A stretch of DNA of 41,752 nucleotides from JBGPOS01 sp041488155 (GTDB lineage: Bacteria; Chloroflexota; Dehalococcoidia; Tepidiformales; Tepidiformaceae): positions 1 through 41,752 of the forward strand of contig JBGPOS010000033.1 in assembly GCA_041488155.1 (NCBI GenBank), read 5' to 3'. Below the pieces are notes generated by a model. It did not search any database, had not been told where the DNA came from, and saw only the letters and a list, made by a program, of their open reading frames with translations. Positions 14,653 through 22,511 of this stretch are shown one piece after another (positions within the stretch are counted from its first letter, which is position 1; each line of letters begins with the position of its first letter). Both the position numbers and the translations under genes were made by a program.

Positions 14653-15410
14653 TGCCGCCGATCACCCTTCACATGGTTCTCGCGCGACAGATCGCCCTCG
14701 ATCTGGACGACGAATCCCTCCGCGCTTCACAAGGCCCGTTCCTGCTGGGTGCCACCACCCCCGACATTCGCGTGCTCACACGACAGGACCGCCGGAGCAC
14801 CCACTTCTTTGACCTCAACGGCGTCGGCCACCAGGACTCGGTGGCGGCGTTCTTCACCGATCACGCCCGATTCCTTCAGCCCGATCGACTGAACATCGCT
14901 ACGCGAGCCTTCATCGCCGGCTATCTCAGCCACCTCGTCATGGACGAGCAGTACATCATCGGGGTCTACCGCCGGTTCTTCGCTCGCCACGACGAGCTGG
15001 GCGGCGCCATCCGCGCCAACGTCATGGATCGCCTGCTGCAGTTCGACCTCGATCGCGCCTACGGCAACGACCCGGCCCTCAAGCACCAGCTCTGCGAGGC
15101 CCTGGCCTGTACTGTGGAGGGCATCGAGGCTGGCTTCGTCGACACTGAGACCCTCGAGCGCTGGCGCCTCGTCACCCTCGATGTCGCTGGCCGGACCATG
15201 GACTGGGAGCGCATGCGCGGGATGATCGCCAATCATCTCCGTCGCGGCGGACTCGAAGAAGGCGAAACCCTTGCCTCCTTCCTCGATTCGCTACCCGAAC
15301 TCCTCGATGAGACAATTGCCCACATCACGAGCGCTGAAGTAGACGCCTTCGTCCAGCGTTCGACCGCCGCGGCCCGCGCGGCCGTAGAGAGGTACCTGGG
15401 ATGCGGATAA
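14652..15410 (+). CDS. Zinc-dependent phospholipase C-like protein
   Basis: 252 residues with the architecture of the zinc-dependent phospholipase C family (S1/P1-nuclease-like all-helical fold). Candidate metal ligands are His7 (ITLHMVLA), Asp38 (GATTPDIR), His51 (STHFF) and the HLVMDE helix (His94, Asp98). There is no signal peptide, unlike secreted phospholipases, so it probably acts in the cytoplasm. It lies between hisG and hisD, coupled to a small upstream ORF by TGATG, and overlaps hisD by ten bases. There is no known role for this family in histidine synthesis. Substrate unknown. Confidence 0.7.
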   Translation: MPPITLHMVLARQIALDLDDESLRASQGPFLLGATTPDIRVLTRQDRRSTHFFDLNGVGHQDSVAAFFTDHARFLQPDRLNIATRAFIAGYLSHLVMDEQYIIGVYRRFFARHDELGGAIRANVMDRLLQFDLDRAYGNDPALKHQLCEALACTVEGIEAGFVDTETLERWRLVTLDVAGRTMDWERMRGMIANHLRRGGLEEGETLASFLDSLPELLDETIAHITSAEVDAFVQRSTAAARAAVERYLGCG

Positions 15411-16726
15411 TCCGCAACGCCGAAGAAGGCCGCCGTCTTCTGCTGAGTCGCAAGCCGCTCGAAACCAGCGAGCTGCCGATGGACATGCGCGAGACGACCT
15501 TTCGTGCCTTCGGCCAGGAACTCGCCCCGGAAGAAGTCGTGCGGCGCATCATCCGCGACGTGCGAGAAGACGGCGACAATGCCGTGAAGTTCTACAACTC
15601 CCGTTTCGACGGCGCCCATGCCGATGAGCTTCGCGTCACCGACAGTGAGATTCGGGCCGCCTACGACGACGTCGACGGTGAGATTGTCGAAGCGCTGAAG
15701 TTTGCCGCCGGACGCGTCCGCCGCTACCACGAACAGCAAGTCCGCGGCTCCTTCTTCGACTTCAACCAGGGCGGCCTCGGCCAGATGACCCGCGCCATCC
15801 AGCGCATAGGCCTCTACATCCCCGGCACCCGAGCACCGCTCCCCAGCACCGTCTTGATGTGTGCAATTCCGGCCCGCGTTGCTGGCGTCGAAGAACTGTA
15901 CATGACCAGCCCGATCCTCCCCGATGGCACGGTGCCCCCGGTGAAGCTGGTCGCCGCGGATGTCGCCGGGGTCGATGGCGTATTCAGAGCCGGCGGCGCT
16001 CAGGGCATCGCGGCCTTCGCCTACGGCACCGAGACCATCCCCCGCGTCGACAAGATCTGCGGTCCCGGCGGGCTCTTCGTCACTATTGCAAAGAAGCAAG
16101 TCTTCGGCGATGTCGGCATCGACTCGATCTACGGGCCCACCGAGACTGTCATCATCGCCGATGAAAGCGCCAACCCGGAGCTGGTAGCCGCAGACCTTCT
16201 CGCACAGGCCGAGCATGATGCCCTCGCCAGCCCCATCCTCCTTACCCCCTCCCACTACCTCGCCGAAGAAGTCGGCCGCTGTATCGAGCGTCAGCTTAAA
16301 GACATGGAACGCGCGAAAATCGCACGCGCCTCGCTCGACAACCGCGGAGGCTGCATCCTCGTCAACGACATCGATCACGCCATCGACCTCGCCAACGCCT
16401 ACGCGCCTGAGCACCTCTGTCTGCTGGTCGAAGACCCGATGGCCTACGCGCCGAAGGTCCGCAACGCCGGTGGCCTCTTCCTGGGCGAAGCATCCCCTGA
16501 GGCGATTGGTGACTACACGGCCGGCCCCAGCCACACAATGCCCACCGGTGGTAGCGCCCGCTGGAGCTCCCCACTCAGCGTCAACGACTTCGTCAAGATC
16601 ACCAGCGTAGTGAACTTGCCCGGCGACGCTATCGAAGAGCTCGCCCGAGCCGCCAGCGTTCTCGCTCGCGCCGAGGGTCTCACGGGCCACGCCCGCGCTG
16701 TCGAGCGCAGGATCCAGGGGAGATGA
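15401..16726 (+). CDS. hisD: Histidinol dehydrogenase
   Basis: Catalyses the last two steps of histidine synthesis, oxidising L-histidinol to L-histidine with two NAD+. The 441 residues include GLYIPGTRAPLPSTVLM, FRAGGAQGIAAFAYGTE, KICGPGGLFVTIAKK, LLAQAEHDALASPILL (zinc ligands Gln and His) and YTAGPSHTMPTGGSARW (conserved Gly-Pro-Ser-His), all typical. ATG at 15401 is preceded by GAGAGG eight bases upstream and lies inside the end of the phospholipase-like gene. It overlaps hisC by four bases. Confidence 0.96.
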   Translation: MRIIRNAEEGRRLLLSRKPLETSELPMDMRETTFRAFGQELAPEEVVRRIIRDVREDGDNAVKFYNSRFDGAHADELRVTDSEIRAAYDDVDGEIVEALKFAAGRVRRYHEQQVRGSFFDFNQGGLGQMTRAIQRIGLYIPGTRAPLPSTVLMCAIPARVAGVEELYMTSPILPDGTVPPVKLVAADVAGVDGVFRAGGAQGIAAFAYGTETIPRVDKICGPGGLFVTIAKKQVFGDVGIDSIYGPTETVIIADESANPELVAADLLAQAEHDALASPILLTPSHYLAEEVGRCIERQLKDMERAKIARASLDNRGGCILVNDIDHAIDLANAYAPEHLCLLVEDPMAYAPKVRNAGGLFLGEASPEAIGDYTAGPSHTMPTGGSARWSSPLSVNDFVKITSVVNLPGDAIEELARAASVLARAEGLTGHARAVERRIQGR

Positions 16727-17814
16727 GCGCTTCGATGGACCCTCTGCGCTTTGTCCGGCCGGACTTCGACGAGCTCGAGGCCTACAAACCGGTGAAGCCC
16801 CTGGACGTGCTCGCGCGCGAAATCGGTCTGCCAGCCGCCCAACTCGTCAAGCTCGACGCCAACGAAAACCTCTACGGGCCCATCCCCGAAGTCGTCGAAG
16901 CCATCACCCGCGCCGACCTCCACATCTACCCCGACCCGGGTCAGACGGCCCTGCGAGCCGCCATCGCCGAGTACCTCGGCGTCAAGGCAGAGCAGATAGT
17001 CGCCGGTTCCGGCGCCGATGACCTGATCGACATCCTCCTCCGGCTCGTCGTCCCTCGATCGATAGTCGTCGCCACGCCGACCTTCGGGATGTACGGCTTC
17101 CTTGCGAAGATCGGGGGCGCAGCTGTAGTCGAAATCCCCCGTGGCGCATCGTTTCGCCCGGACATCCCTGGGATCGGTCGAGCTGTCTCCGAGGGAGCTT
17201 CGATGGTCTTCCTCGCCTCTCCCAACAACCCCACCGGCAACACCCTCGACGACTCCGACGTGCGAGCGCTCTGCGCCCTCGATGCCCTCATCGTCCTGGA
17301 CGAGGCCTACGCTGAATTCAGCGCGACGAGCGCCGTCCCACTCCTCGCACAACACCCGAACCTCGTCATCCTGCGGACATTCAGCAAGTGGGCCGGGCTG
17401 GCCGGGCTGCGCGTTGGTTACTCCTTGAGTCACCCCTCGCTCGCCCTGCGCATGATGGCCATCAAGCAGCCCTACAACGTCAACGTCGCCGGCGACGTTG
17501 CCGCCCAGGCCGCCATCGAACACCGCGCCACGATCTTCGAAACGGTGAAGTGTCTCGTCGCGGAACGAGAGCGCATGAGCACCCTCGTCGCATCGCTCGG
17601 ATGGCTGAAGCCGTCGCCTTCGCAGTCGAACTTCGTCCTCTTCGAGGTTGTCGATCGTTGCGCCCGCGACGTGGCGGCCTCGCTGCGCCGCCGCGGCGTG
17701 CTGGTGCGCTTCTACGACCGGCCGGACCTCGCCAATTACATCCGCATCAGCGCCGGCCGGCCCGAGGACACCGACCGTCTGCTCGAAGCTCTGCGTGAGG
17801 TCGAGGCCGAATGA
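16723..17814 (+). CDS. hisC: Histidinol-phosphate aminotransferase
   Basis: PLP enzyme (fold type I, class II) that converts imidazole acetol phosphate and glutamate to histidinol phosphate. 363 residues. Features are KLDANENLYGP near the N-terminus, VFLASPNNPTGN, LIVLDEAYAEF with the PLP-binding Asp/Tyr, and TFSKWAGLAGLRVGY, where the lysine forms the Schiff base. The C-terminal arginine region (LANYIRISAGRPEDTDRL) binds phosphate or carboxylate. It overlaps hisD and hisB by four bases at each end. Confidence 0.95.
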   Translation: MSASMDPLRFVRPDFDELEAYKPVKPLDVLAREIGLPAAQLVKLDANENLYGPIPEVVEAITRADLHIYPDPGQTALRAAIAEYLGVKAEQIVAGSGADDLIDILLRLVVPRSIVVATPTFGMYGFLAKIGGAAVVEIPRGASFRPDIPGIGRAVSEGASMVFLASPNNPTGNTLDDSDVRALCALDALIVLDEAYAEFSATSAVPLLAQHPNLVILRTFSKWAGLAGLRVGYSLSHPSLALRMMAIKQPYNVNVAGDVAAQAAIEHRATIFETVKCLVAERERMSTLVASLGWLKPSPSQSNFVLFEVVDRCARDVAASLRRRGVLVRFYDRPDLANYIRISAGRPEDTDRLLEALREVEAE

Positions 17815-18404
17815 CCACGCGAACTGCAAGCGTCGCCCGCAAGACAGCGGAGACGGAGATCATCATCAACCTGAACCTCGACGGTTCGGGCAAGTTCGCC
17901 ATCGACACCGGTATCGGTTTCTTCGACCACATGCTCAGCCACATCGCCAAGCACGGAGTCTTCGACCTCGACCTCCACGCGAAGGGCGACCTGCACGTTG
18001 ACCAGCACCACACCATCGAAGACTGCGGTGTAGCTCTCGGGGACGCGTTCGCTGAGGCGCTCGGCGATAAGGCAGGGATCGTGCGGGCTGGATCCGCTTA
18101 CATGCCTCTCGACGAAGCCCTCGCTTTCGCCGCGGTCGACCTCAGCGGCCGGCCCTTCGCCGTCATCGACCTGCAACTGTTCGGCCGCGAGGTCGGTGGC
18201 ATAGCGCCGGACCTCTTCGATCACTTCTTCACCTCGTTCGCCACCGCGCTCCGAATGAGCCTTCACCTGAAGACCCTCGCTGGCGTCAACGACCACCATA
18301 AGCTCGAAGCCTGTTTCAAGGCGCTGGCCCGAGCCCTCGATGCCGCGACCCGCATCGACCCCCGCCGCCTGGGAGACATCCCCAGCACCAAGGGCACCCT
18401 GTGA
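17811..18404 (+). CDS. hisB: Imidazoleglycerol-phosphate dehydratase
   Basis: Dehydrates imidazole glycerol phosphate in histidine synthesis. The 197-residue monofunctional form has the two metal-binding repeats: GIGFFDHMLSHIAKHG and VDQHHTIEDCGVALGDAF in the first half, HFFTSFATALRMSLHL and GVNDHHKLEACFKALARAL in the second. There is no fused histidinol-phosphatase. hisH, hisA, hisF and hisI are not in this window. It ends in a GTGA overlap with the kinase-like gene that follows. Confidence 0.96.
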   Translation: MTTRTASVARKTAETEIIINLNLDGSGKFAIDTGIGFFDHMLSHIAKHGVFDLDLHAKGDLHVDQHHTIEDCGVALGDAFAEALGDKAGIVRAGSAYMPLDEALAFAAVDLSGRPFAVIDLQLFGREVGGIAPDLFDHFFTSFATALRMSLHLKTLAGVNDHHKLEACFKALARALDAATRIDPRRLGDIPSTKGTL

Positions 18405-19426
18405 CCCCGCTCGAAGCCGGGCTCGTACGCTATCTCGAATCCCACCTCCAACGCGCCAGCAGCGTGGCAATCACGAATCTGTCGCGTATCCCCGGCGGCG
18501 CCTCCCGTGAGACCTGGATGTTCGATGCTTCATGGGAGGAGCACGGCAAGGCCCTCACCGCGCCGTTCGTCCTCCGCAAGGACCCTCCCGCAAGCCTCGT
18601 CGAATCTGAACGAGCAGTGGAATACGCCTTCTACAGTGCCTTTGAGCGCTCCTCCGTGCCCGTCCCCCACATGCGTTGGCTCGAAGAGGATCCGTCCCAT
18701 CTCGGATCGCCCTTCTTCATCATGGACCGCATCAACGGCAGCGAGACCAACACGCGCCGCATCCTCGAACCCGACCTCGACCCGAGCCGGGACTTCATAG
18801 CCCGCCGCATGTACGAAATCCTCGCGGCGATCTCGACCTTCGACTGGGAGGGCTCGGCGATCTCCAGAGTGATGAAGCCCCCTCCTCTCGAAGAGTGCTG
18901 GAAGCACGAGCTCGACTACTGGGAGGGGATGATCGATGCCAACGAGCTGAGTCCCCAGCCCATCGCCCGCGCTGCCATCCGCTGGTTGCGGGCCAACCCG
19001 CCCCCGCCTCCCAAACGGGTGAGCGTCGTGCACGGGGACTATCGCGTTGGCAACTTCCTCTACAACAGCGAGGGCATCCACGGCGTGTTGGATTGGGAAA
19101 TGGCCCACCTCGGTGACCCGATAGAAGACCTCGCCTGGTCGTTCATGGAACTCTGGGAAGCCGGCCAGCCGCGCCGCAAAGGCGGGATAATCGACGAGGA
19201 CGCCGCCGTGCGCATCTTCGAAGGGGCGAGCGGCCTCAAGGTCGACCGGGACGCCTTGCACTGGTGGGACGTGTTTAGCGGCGTGAAGGCGCAGGGGATC
19301 TGGCTGACCGGCGCGCGCTCCCTGAACGATGGCCGCACCGGCGAACTCATTCTCATCTACACCTCCTACGCCCTCATCAACCTCCAGGACGAGATCCTGC
19401 TTCGCTCGCTCGGGAAGGGCGCATGA
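18401..19426 (+). CDS. Aminoglycoside-phosphotransferase-fold kinase (ACAD10-type)
   Basis: 341-residue kinase of the APH/choline kinase superfamily. The N-terminal lobe has SRIPGGASRETWMFD (glycine-rich turn) and VLRKDPP, where the lysine may contact ATP. The C-terminal lobe has VVHGDYRVGNFLYN (Brenner motif, around residues 209-222) and GVLDWEMAHLGDP, the metal-binding DxE-type motif. The family is close to proteins often encoded beside acyl-CoA dehydrogenases, and related to the kinase domain of ACAD10/ACAD11, which phosphorylate 4-hydroxy acids. Here it is the first gene after hisB (GTGA overlap), followed by a DUF6285-like gene and a CoA-type NUDIX hydrolase. The substrate is unknown; antibiotic resistance is unlikely. 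Confidence 0.8.
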   Translation: MTPLEAGLVRYLESHLQRASSVAITNLSRIPGGASRETWMFDASWEEHGKALTAPFVLRKDPPASLVESERAVEYAFYSAFERSSVPVPHMRWLEEDPSHLGSPFFIMDRINGSETNTRRILEPDLDPSRDFIARRMYEILAAISTFDWEGSAISRVMKPPPLEECWKHELDYWEGMIDANELSPQPIARAAIRWLRANPPPPPKRVSVVHGDYRVGNFLYNSEGIHGVLDWEMAHLGDPIEDLAWSFMELWEAGQPRRKGGIIDEDAAVRIFEGASGLKVDRDALHWWDVFSGVKAQGIWLTGARSLNDGRTGELILIYTSYALINLQDEILLRSLGKGA

Positions 19427-19872
19427 AACCAGACCCACCGAAGATCCTCCTTGTCGTCGCGGGCGCCCTTTTCGGACAACTCCTTCCGGAAGTGCGCACT
19501 CCCTTCGGACAGCAGACGGTCACCCTGGCGGGGGGTGTGCTCGGGATGATCGCCCAGGAGTATGACCGCGCCGCGGCTCGCCTGGTCGAGGAGAACGAAG
19601 TCCTCGTCGCGCTGCTCGGGACCGCCCGGCCGGTCGTGACCGCCGCCGACCTCCGGGAGCGCATCGAGAGTGCGACTGCGCACGTCCCGGCCCGCGACCT
19701 CCACGTTTCTGCCCTCCAGGCCGCGAACGACGGCCTCCGGTCGGTTCTGATCGACGTCCAAGCCGAGGTCGAGTCCCTTGCGGGAACCGCGGCTCGGGCC
19801 GTCAATGGCCTCATCTGGGAAGAGCTGCGCGAATCGACCCGGCGGCGCCACCTTGAGACCGGTCGCGGATGA
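19423..19872 (+). CDS. DUF6285-like protein, partner of the kinase
   Basis: A 149-residue, mostly helical protein. The pattern (LLVVAGALFGQLLPE near the start, GGVLGMIAQEYDRAAARLVEEN in the middle, LQAANDGLRSVLIDVQAEVE, and LIWEELRESTRRRHLE at the end) recalls DUF6285 proteins, which typically sit beside APH-fold kinases. No enzymatic motif is visible. It overlaps the kinase by four bases and the NUDIX gene by four, so the three are probably made in fixed proportion, and it may be an accessory subunit. Family assignment is from memory of the pattern and should be treated as moderate. Confidence 0.55.
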   Translation: MKPDPPKILLVVAGALFGQLLPEVRTPFGQQTVTLAGGVLGMIAQEYDRAAARLVEENEVLVALLGTARPVVTAADLRERIESATAHVPARDLHVSALQAANDGLRSVLIDVQAEVESLAGTAARAVNGLIWEELRESTRRRHLETGRG

Positions 19873-20438
19873 AGGATCGCCTTCGCGATGCCCTCGCGGG
19901 CTACGAGCCCGTCGAAATCGAGTACGACCCCGAGGTGCCGCCAGCTGCGGTCCTCGTGCTTATCTACGAACACCTCGGCCAGCACCACGTGGTCTTCCAG
20001 CGCCGCACCGACCAGGTCCGCGATCACAAAGGCCAGGTCAGCTTCCCCGGTGGAGCCGCCGACCCGGAAGACCCTGACCTCGTGACCACCGCTCTCCGCG
20101 AAACGCACGAAGAGATCGGCGTGCACCCCTCGGACATCGAGATTCTCGGGCGCCTCGACGACATGGTGACGGTGAGCAACTTTCGCGTCACTCCGTTCGT
20201 AGGTTGGCTCGCTCGCTATCCCTACGAGTGGCGCTTCAGCGAAGAAGAGGTCGCCTACCTCTTGGAAGTGCCACTCGACCACCTCAGGGACCCTTCGACC
20301 CTTGTCCCCGACCGCCGCACCGTCAACGGCCGCGAGTTCGTCCTCGCGTCTTACCAGTGGGGGCCGGACCTCATCTGGGGCGCCACCGCTCGCATGCTTA
20401 CGAACTTCCTCGACATCGTCGCCACCCTCGACCGCTGA
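19869..20438 (+). CDS. NUDIX hydrolase, CoA pyrophosphatase type (NudL-like)
   Basis: Probable CoA or acyl-CoA diphosphatase, 189 residues. The family-specific CoA signature VVFQRRTDQVRDHKGQVSFPGG (residues 41-62) precedes the NUDIX box, whose core is ALRETHEEIG (residues 75-84, with the Arg-Glu and Glu-Glu metal ligands). Such enzymes cleave CoA to 3',5'-ADP and phosphopantetheine. It ends the his-kinase-DUF6285 run and overlaps its predecessor by four bases. The pairing with an ACAD10-type kinase suggests a role around acyl-CoA or hydroxy-acid metabolism rather than histidine. This is inference. Confidence 0.85.
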   Translation: MKDRLRDALAGYEPVEIEYDPEVPPAAVLVLIYEHLGQHHVVFQRRTDQVRDHKGQVSFPGGAADPEDPDLVTTALRETHEEIGVHPSDIEILGRLDDMVTVSNFRVTPFVGWLARYPYEWRFSEEEVAYLLEVPLDHLRDPSTLVPDRRTVNGREFVLASYQWGPDLIWGATARMLTNFLDIVATLDR

Positions 20439-20460
20439 CTCGTCGTCCAGCGGCCGCGAC

Positions 20461-20802
20461 GTGAGCTACGCTAGGCAGGTGGATGTCTGCGTGTTGACCC
20501 GGGATCTCATGTTCTTTTCGGCGGTCGAGGGCGTTGCCGGTGCGATGGGCCACCCGGCTCGCCAGGTCGAGTCATTGGATCAGGTCGGGAAGCCAGACCT
20601 CCTCATTGCTGATTTCGTCTCCTTCCCGTCCGACGTTGCCACCTTGGCCGCCGCGTTCGACCCCCTTCGCACAGCGATCTTCACCCCGCACGAGCGCGTT
20701 GAAGTCTTTACAGGCGCTCGCGCCCACGGCGTCTCCCACGTCCATCGCCGTGGGGCGCTCGCCGCAGAACTTCCTCGCATCCTCGCAGAGTACGCAACCT
20801 GA
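20461..20802 (+). CDS. Degenerate receiver-like protein, unknown function
   Basis: About 107-113 residues; GTG at 20461 or 20479. The pattern of strands and helices resembles a response-regulator receiver: VDVCVLTRDLMFFSAVEGVAG, then PDLLIADF where the phosphorylated Asp would be, RTAIFTPHERVEVFTGARAHGVSHV, and a final HRRGALAAELPRILAEY. The acidic pair near the N-terminus and the conserved lysine before the last loop are missing (HRRG instead of a KP motif). It therefore may not be phosphorylated. There is no output domain. It sits between the NUDIX gene and murE with 22 bases before and 70 after. A small protein-protein scaffold role is only a guess. Confidence 0.5.
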   Translation: MSYARQVDVCVLTRDLMFFSAVEGVAGAMGHPARQVESLDQVGKPDLLIADFVSFPSDVATLAAAFDPLRTAIFTPHERVEVFTGARAHGVSHVHRRGALAAELPRILAEYAT

Positions 20803-20872
20803 CACGGCGCCTGTCTCGGCGCGACCGGGTTGGATACCATGGCTGCCGGGAGCCCCTGTCCCGGAGTATGAC

Positions 20873-22411
20873 ATGACCAGCACCCGCCGGATCTCCGACC
20901 TGCTCGCTGAACTCCCCGGTGCAAAGCTAGCCAGGGGCTCGGCGGCGTCCACGGTCTCGAGCATCGAGCACGATTCGCGCCGCGTCGAGCCCGGCGCGCT
21001 GTTCGTCGCCGTCGCCGGCTTCAACGTCGATGGCCACACGTTCCTCCCCGCAGTCGTGCAGGCTGGCGCAACCGTTCTGCTCGTCCAGGACGACCATGTC
21101 GACGCTTGGCGAGACCTCTCGCCAGCTCCGGCCACAGTTGTCGTGCCCGATACACGCGCCGCGATGGCGGCGGCCGCAGCCTGGTTCTACGGCCACCCCG
21201 GCCGCGAACTTGTAGTGGTGGGTATCACCGGCACCGACGGCAAAACCACAACCTCGCACCTGACTACAACTGTCTTGGAAGCCGCGGGGCTCAGCGTCGG
21301 GCGCCTGGGAACGGTCGATACTTACCTGCCCGGCGAAACGGGCGCCGTCGCAGGCCGTATGACCACACCAGAGGCGCCCGAGGTCCAACGGCTTCTGCGC
21401 CGCATGGTCGACGCCGGCTGCGACTACGCAATTGTTGAATCAACCAGCCACGGTCTCGCCCTTCATCGTCTCGACCACGTCGAATACGACATCGCTGCGT
21501 TTACGAACGTGAGCGGCGACCACCTCGATTTCCATAAGACGTTCGAAGCCTACCGCGAAGCCAAGGGCCTCCTCTTCGAAGCGCTCGACGCGTCAGTCGA
21601 TAAGGGCATCCCCAAAGTCGCGATTGCCAACGACGACGACCCCTCCGCGAACTACATGCTCGGCCGCAGCCACGCTCAACCGCTCCGCTACGGCATGGAG
21701 TCCCGAGATGCCCGGGTGCTCGCCCGAAACGTGATCCTCCGCCCGGATGGAAGCGACTTCCGCCTGGTCACGCCCGTCGGCATGGCTGAAGTCTCGATCC
21801 GGATGCCTGCGCTGTTCAACGTGGCCAACGCCCTCGCCGCGGCTTCGATCGGGCTGGCGGCCGGGGTCGATGTCCGGGCGATAGCCGTAGGGCTGGGCGC
21901 CTGCCCGGGAGTACCCGGCCGCATGGAGCGGATTGTCTCTGGACAGCCCTTCGATGTCATCGTGGATTACGCCCACACCGGCGACGCCGTCCGCAAAGTG
22001 CTCGAAGTGCTCCGCGAGGTGACGAACGGTAGTCTCATCATCGTCGTCGGAGCGGCCGGCGAGCGCGACCCCGGCCGGCGTTTCGGAGTAGGCCGGGCCG
22101 CTGCCGCGGGCGCCGATTTCGCGATCTTCACCAGCGAGGACCCTCGCACCGAAGACCCCGCCGCCATAGTCCGGGAAATTGGCCGCCACGCTGAAGGGGC
22201 CGGACGAGTCCGCGGCAAAGACTTCCTCGAAGTCGAGGATCGCCGCGAAGCGATAGCCGAAGCGCTGCGCAGGGCACGAGCCGGCGATCTCGTCGTCATC
22301 TGCGGCAAGGGACACGAAAAGTCCATCGTCTACGGCCACGAGGCACACCCTTGGGATGACCGCGATGTCACTCGGGAGGAGCTGGCGCGCCTCGGGTTCT
22401 CCCAGGGGTAA
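20873..22411 (+). CDS. murE: Mur ligase, MurE type (UDP-MurNAc-tripeptide synthetase)
   Basis: Adds the third amino acid to UDP-MurNAc-L-Ala-D-Glu in the cytoplasm. The 512-residue protein shows SSIEHDSRRVEPGALFVAVAG, the ATP loop GITGTDGKTTTS, TTPEAPEVQRLL, ESTSHGLALHRL, SGDHLDFHKTFEAYREAKGLLF (with the lysine that is carbamylated in the family), DVIVDYAHTGDAVRKVL, and GKGHEKS at the end. The specificity loop reads TSEDPRTEDP. Meso-diaminopimelate enzymes have DNPR at that place; here it is EDPR, which keeps the arginine but changes two residues. Diaminopimelate is likely but not certain: some Chloroflexota use ornithine. ATG at 20873 has GGAG six bases upstream. No other mur or fts genes are adjacent. 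Confidence 0.9.
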   Translation: MTSTRRISDLLAELPGAKLARGSAASTVSSIEHDSRRVEPGALFVAVAGFNVDGHTFLPAVVQAGATVLLVQDDHVDAWRDLSPAPATVVVPDTRAAMAAAAAWFYGHPGRELVVVGITGTDGKTTTSHLTTTVLEAAGLSVGRLGTVDTYLPGETGAVAGRMTTPEAPEVQRLLRRMVDAGCDYAIVESTSHGLALHRLDHVEYDIAAFTNVSGDHLDFHKTFEAYREAKGLLFEALDASVDKGIPKVAIANDDDPSANYMLGRSHAQPLRYGMESRDARVLARNVILRPDGSDFRLVTPVGMAEVSIRMPALFNVANALAAASIGLAAGVDVRAIAVGLGACPGVPGRMERIVSGQPFDVIVDYAHTGDAVRKVLEVLREVTNGSLIIVVGAAGERDPGRRFGVGRAAAAGADFAIFTSEDPRTEDPAAIVREIGRHAEGAGRVRGKDFLEVEDRREAIAEALRRARAGDLVVICGKGHEKSIVYGHEAHPWDDRDVTREELARLGFSQG

Positions 22412-22429
22412 GGGGCCTTCCCGGCCGGT

Positions 22430-22458
22430 TTGGCCGCTACGACGCCCGTTCGTATACT
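22430..22458 (+). promoter_or_regulatory. Sigma70-type promoter for the cyclophilin gene
   Basis: TTGGCC at 22430-22435 and TATACT at 22453-22458 with a 17-base spacer, 19 bases after the murE stop. The expected leader is about 45 bases to the GTG at 22512. Confidence 0.6.
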
Positions 22459-22511
22459 GCGGGCAAGGCCACCCTCGCGTGGCCGCTCGCGCGATCACGA
22501 GGTTTGTAAAC

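Noticed and set aside
15233..17829. Two long minus-strand frames (485 and 438 codons) opposite hisD and hisC
   Set aside because: They lie exactly antisense to conserved his genes, have low-complexity composition, and are explained by high GC at third positions.
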